In this document: in pieces, positions 63,991 to 64,000 of the stretch
Numbering within the stretch: the stretch's first letter is position 1
How the letters are laid out: each line of letters opens with the position of its first letter
From: Rotaria socialis
Taxonomy: Eukaryota; Rotifera; Eurotatoria; Philodinida; Philodinidae
Reading direction: 5' to 3'
NCBI GenBank assembly: GCA_905331475.1
Contig: CAJNYU010002346.1
Span: 186,001-250,000, forward strand
Length of the DNA stretch: 64,000 bases
Position numbers and translations under genes: made by a program
Notes under the pieces: generated by a model
What the model saw: the letters and a program-made list of their open reading frames with translations, nothing else
Databases searched by the model: none
What the model was told of the DNA's origin: nothing

Positions 63991-64000
63991 TCAATAGAAA

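Noticed and set aside
1-64000. CRISPR arrays, bacterial operons, integrated viral genes, telomeric repeats
   Set aside because: Looked for and not seen; gene structure is that of an animal nuclear genome throughout.

Overview
The window is nuclear DNA of a small invertebrate animal. It is AT-rich, its genes are split by many short GT-AG introns (mostly 50-90 bp, with a few of 0.6-1.7 kb), and every recognisable product is metazoan: RasGRF, TPPP, calaxin, AHA1, a nuclear receptor, a Fos/ATF-type bZIP, a Pointed-domain protein, a PIM-type kinase and an MCT-like transporter. The intron style, the many low-complexity and polyglutamine tracts and a FLYWCH/MULE-type ORF fit a rotifer, perhaps a large-genome bdelloid. 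That placement is inference only. No bacterial, viral or clearly transferred gene was seen.

Layout, left to right. 1-1407: first coding exon of a minus-strand gene that leaves the window on the left. 7311-7988 (+): TPPP. 9151-10252 (+): Fos/ATF3-type bZIP with a perfect CRE about 0.5 kb upstream. 10824-11477 (-): calaxin-like EF-hand protein. 13832-15047 (-): AHSA1/AHA1, complete in four exons. 16.5-17.2 kb: 49-bp tandem repeat island. 18177-19004 (+): protein made of an unfamiliar 21-residue repeat. 20054-21129 (+): two-RRM hnRNP-like protein. About 24952-26547 (+): MFS transporter, convergent with a small coiled-coil gene at 26771-28742 (-). 28948-30251 (-): Pointed/SAM plus polyQ protein with no ETS domain. 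32508-34197 (-): nuclear receptor with an incomplete second zinc finger. 39110-40340 (+): PIM-like kinase. 45557-48468 (-): C2H2 zinc-finger protein with a 62-glutamine run. 53745-62274 (-): RasGRF-type exchange factor in 26 mapped exons, whose 5' end lies beyond the window. 63521-63877 (+): FLYWCH ORF on the opposite strand, bracketed by copies of a palindromic repeat.

Functional links are loose, as expected of an animal genome: there are no operons and genes lie on both strands. Two genes are cilium or microtubule related (TPPP, calaxin). Several are signalling or transcription genes that in animals sit on Ras/MAPK routes (RasGRF, Fos-like bZIP, Pointed-domain protein), but nothing shows that their proximity is meaningful. 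The gene-free stretches are AT-rich with microsatellites; three hold hairpin-like or tandem elements that look like small transposon derivatives.

Exon boundaries were set by eye from GT-AG sites and checked for phase: exon lengths of all complete gene models sum to multiples of three. They have not been checked against transcripts.
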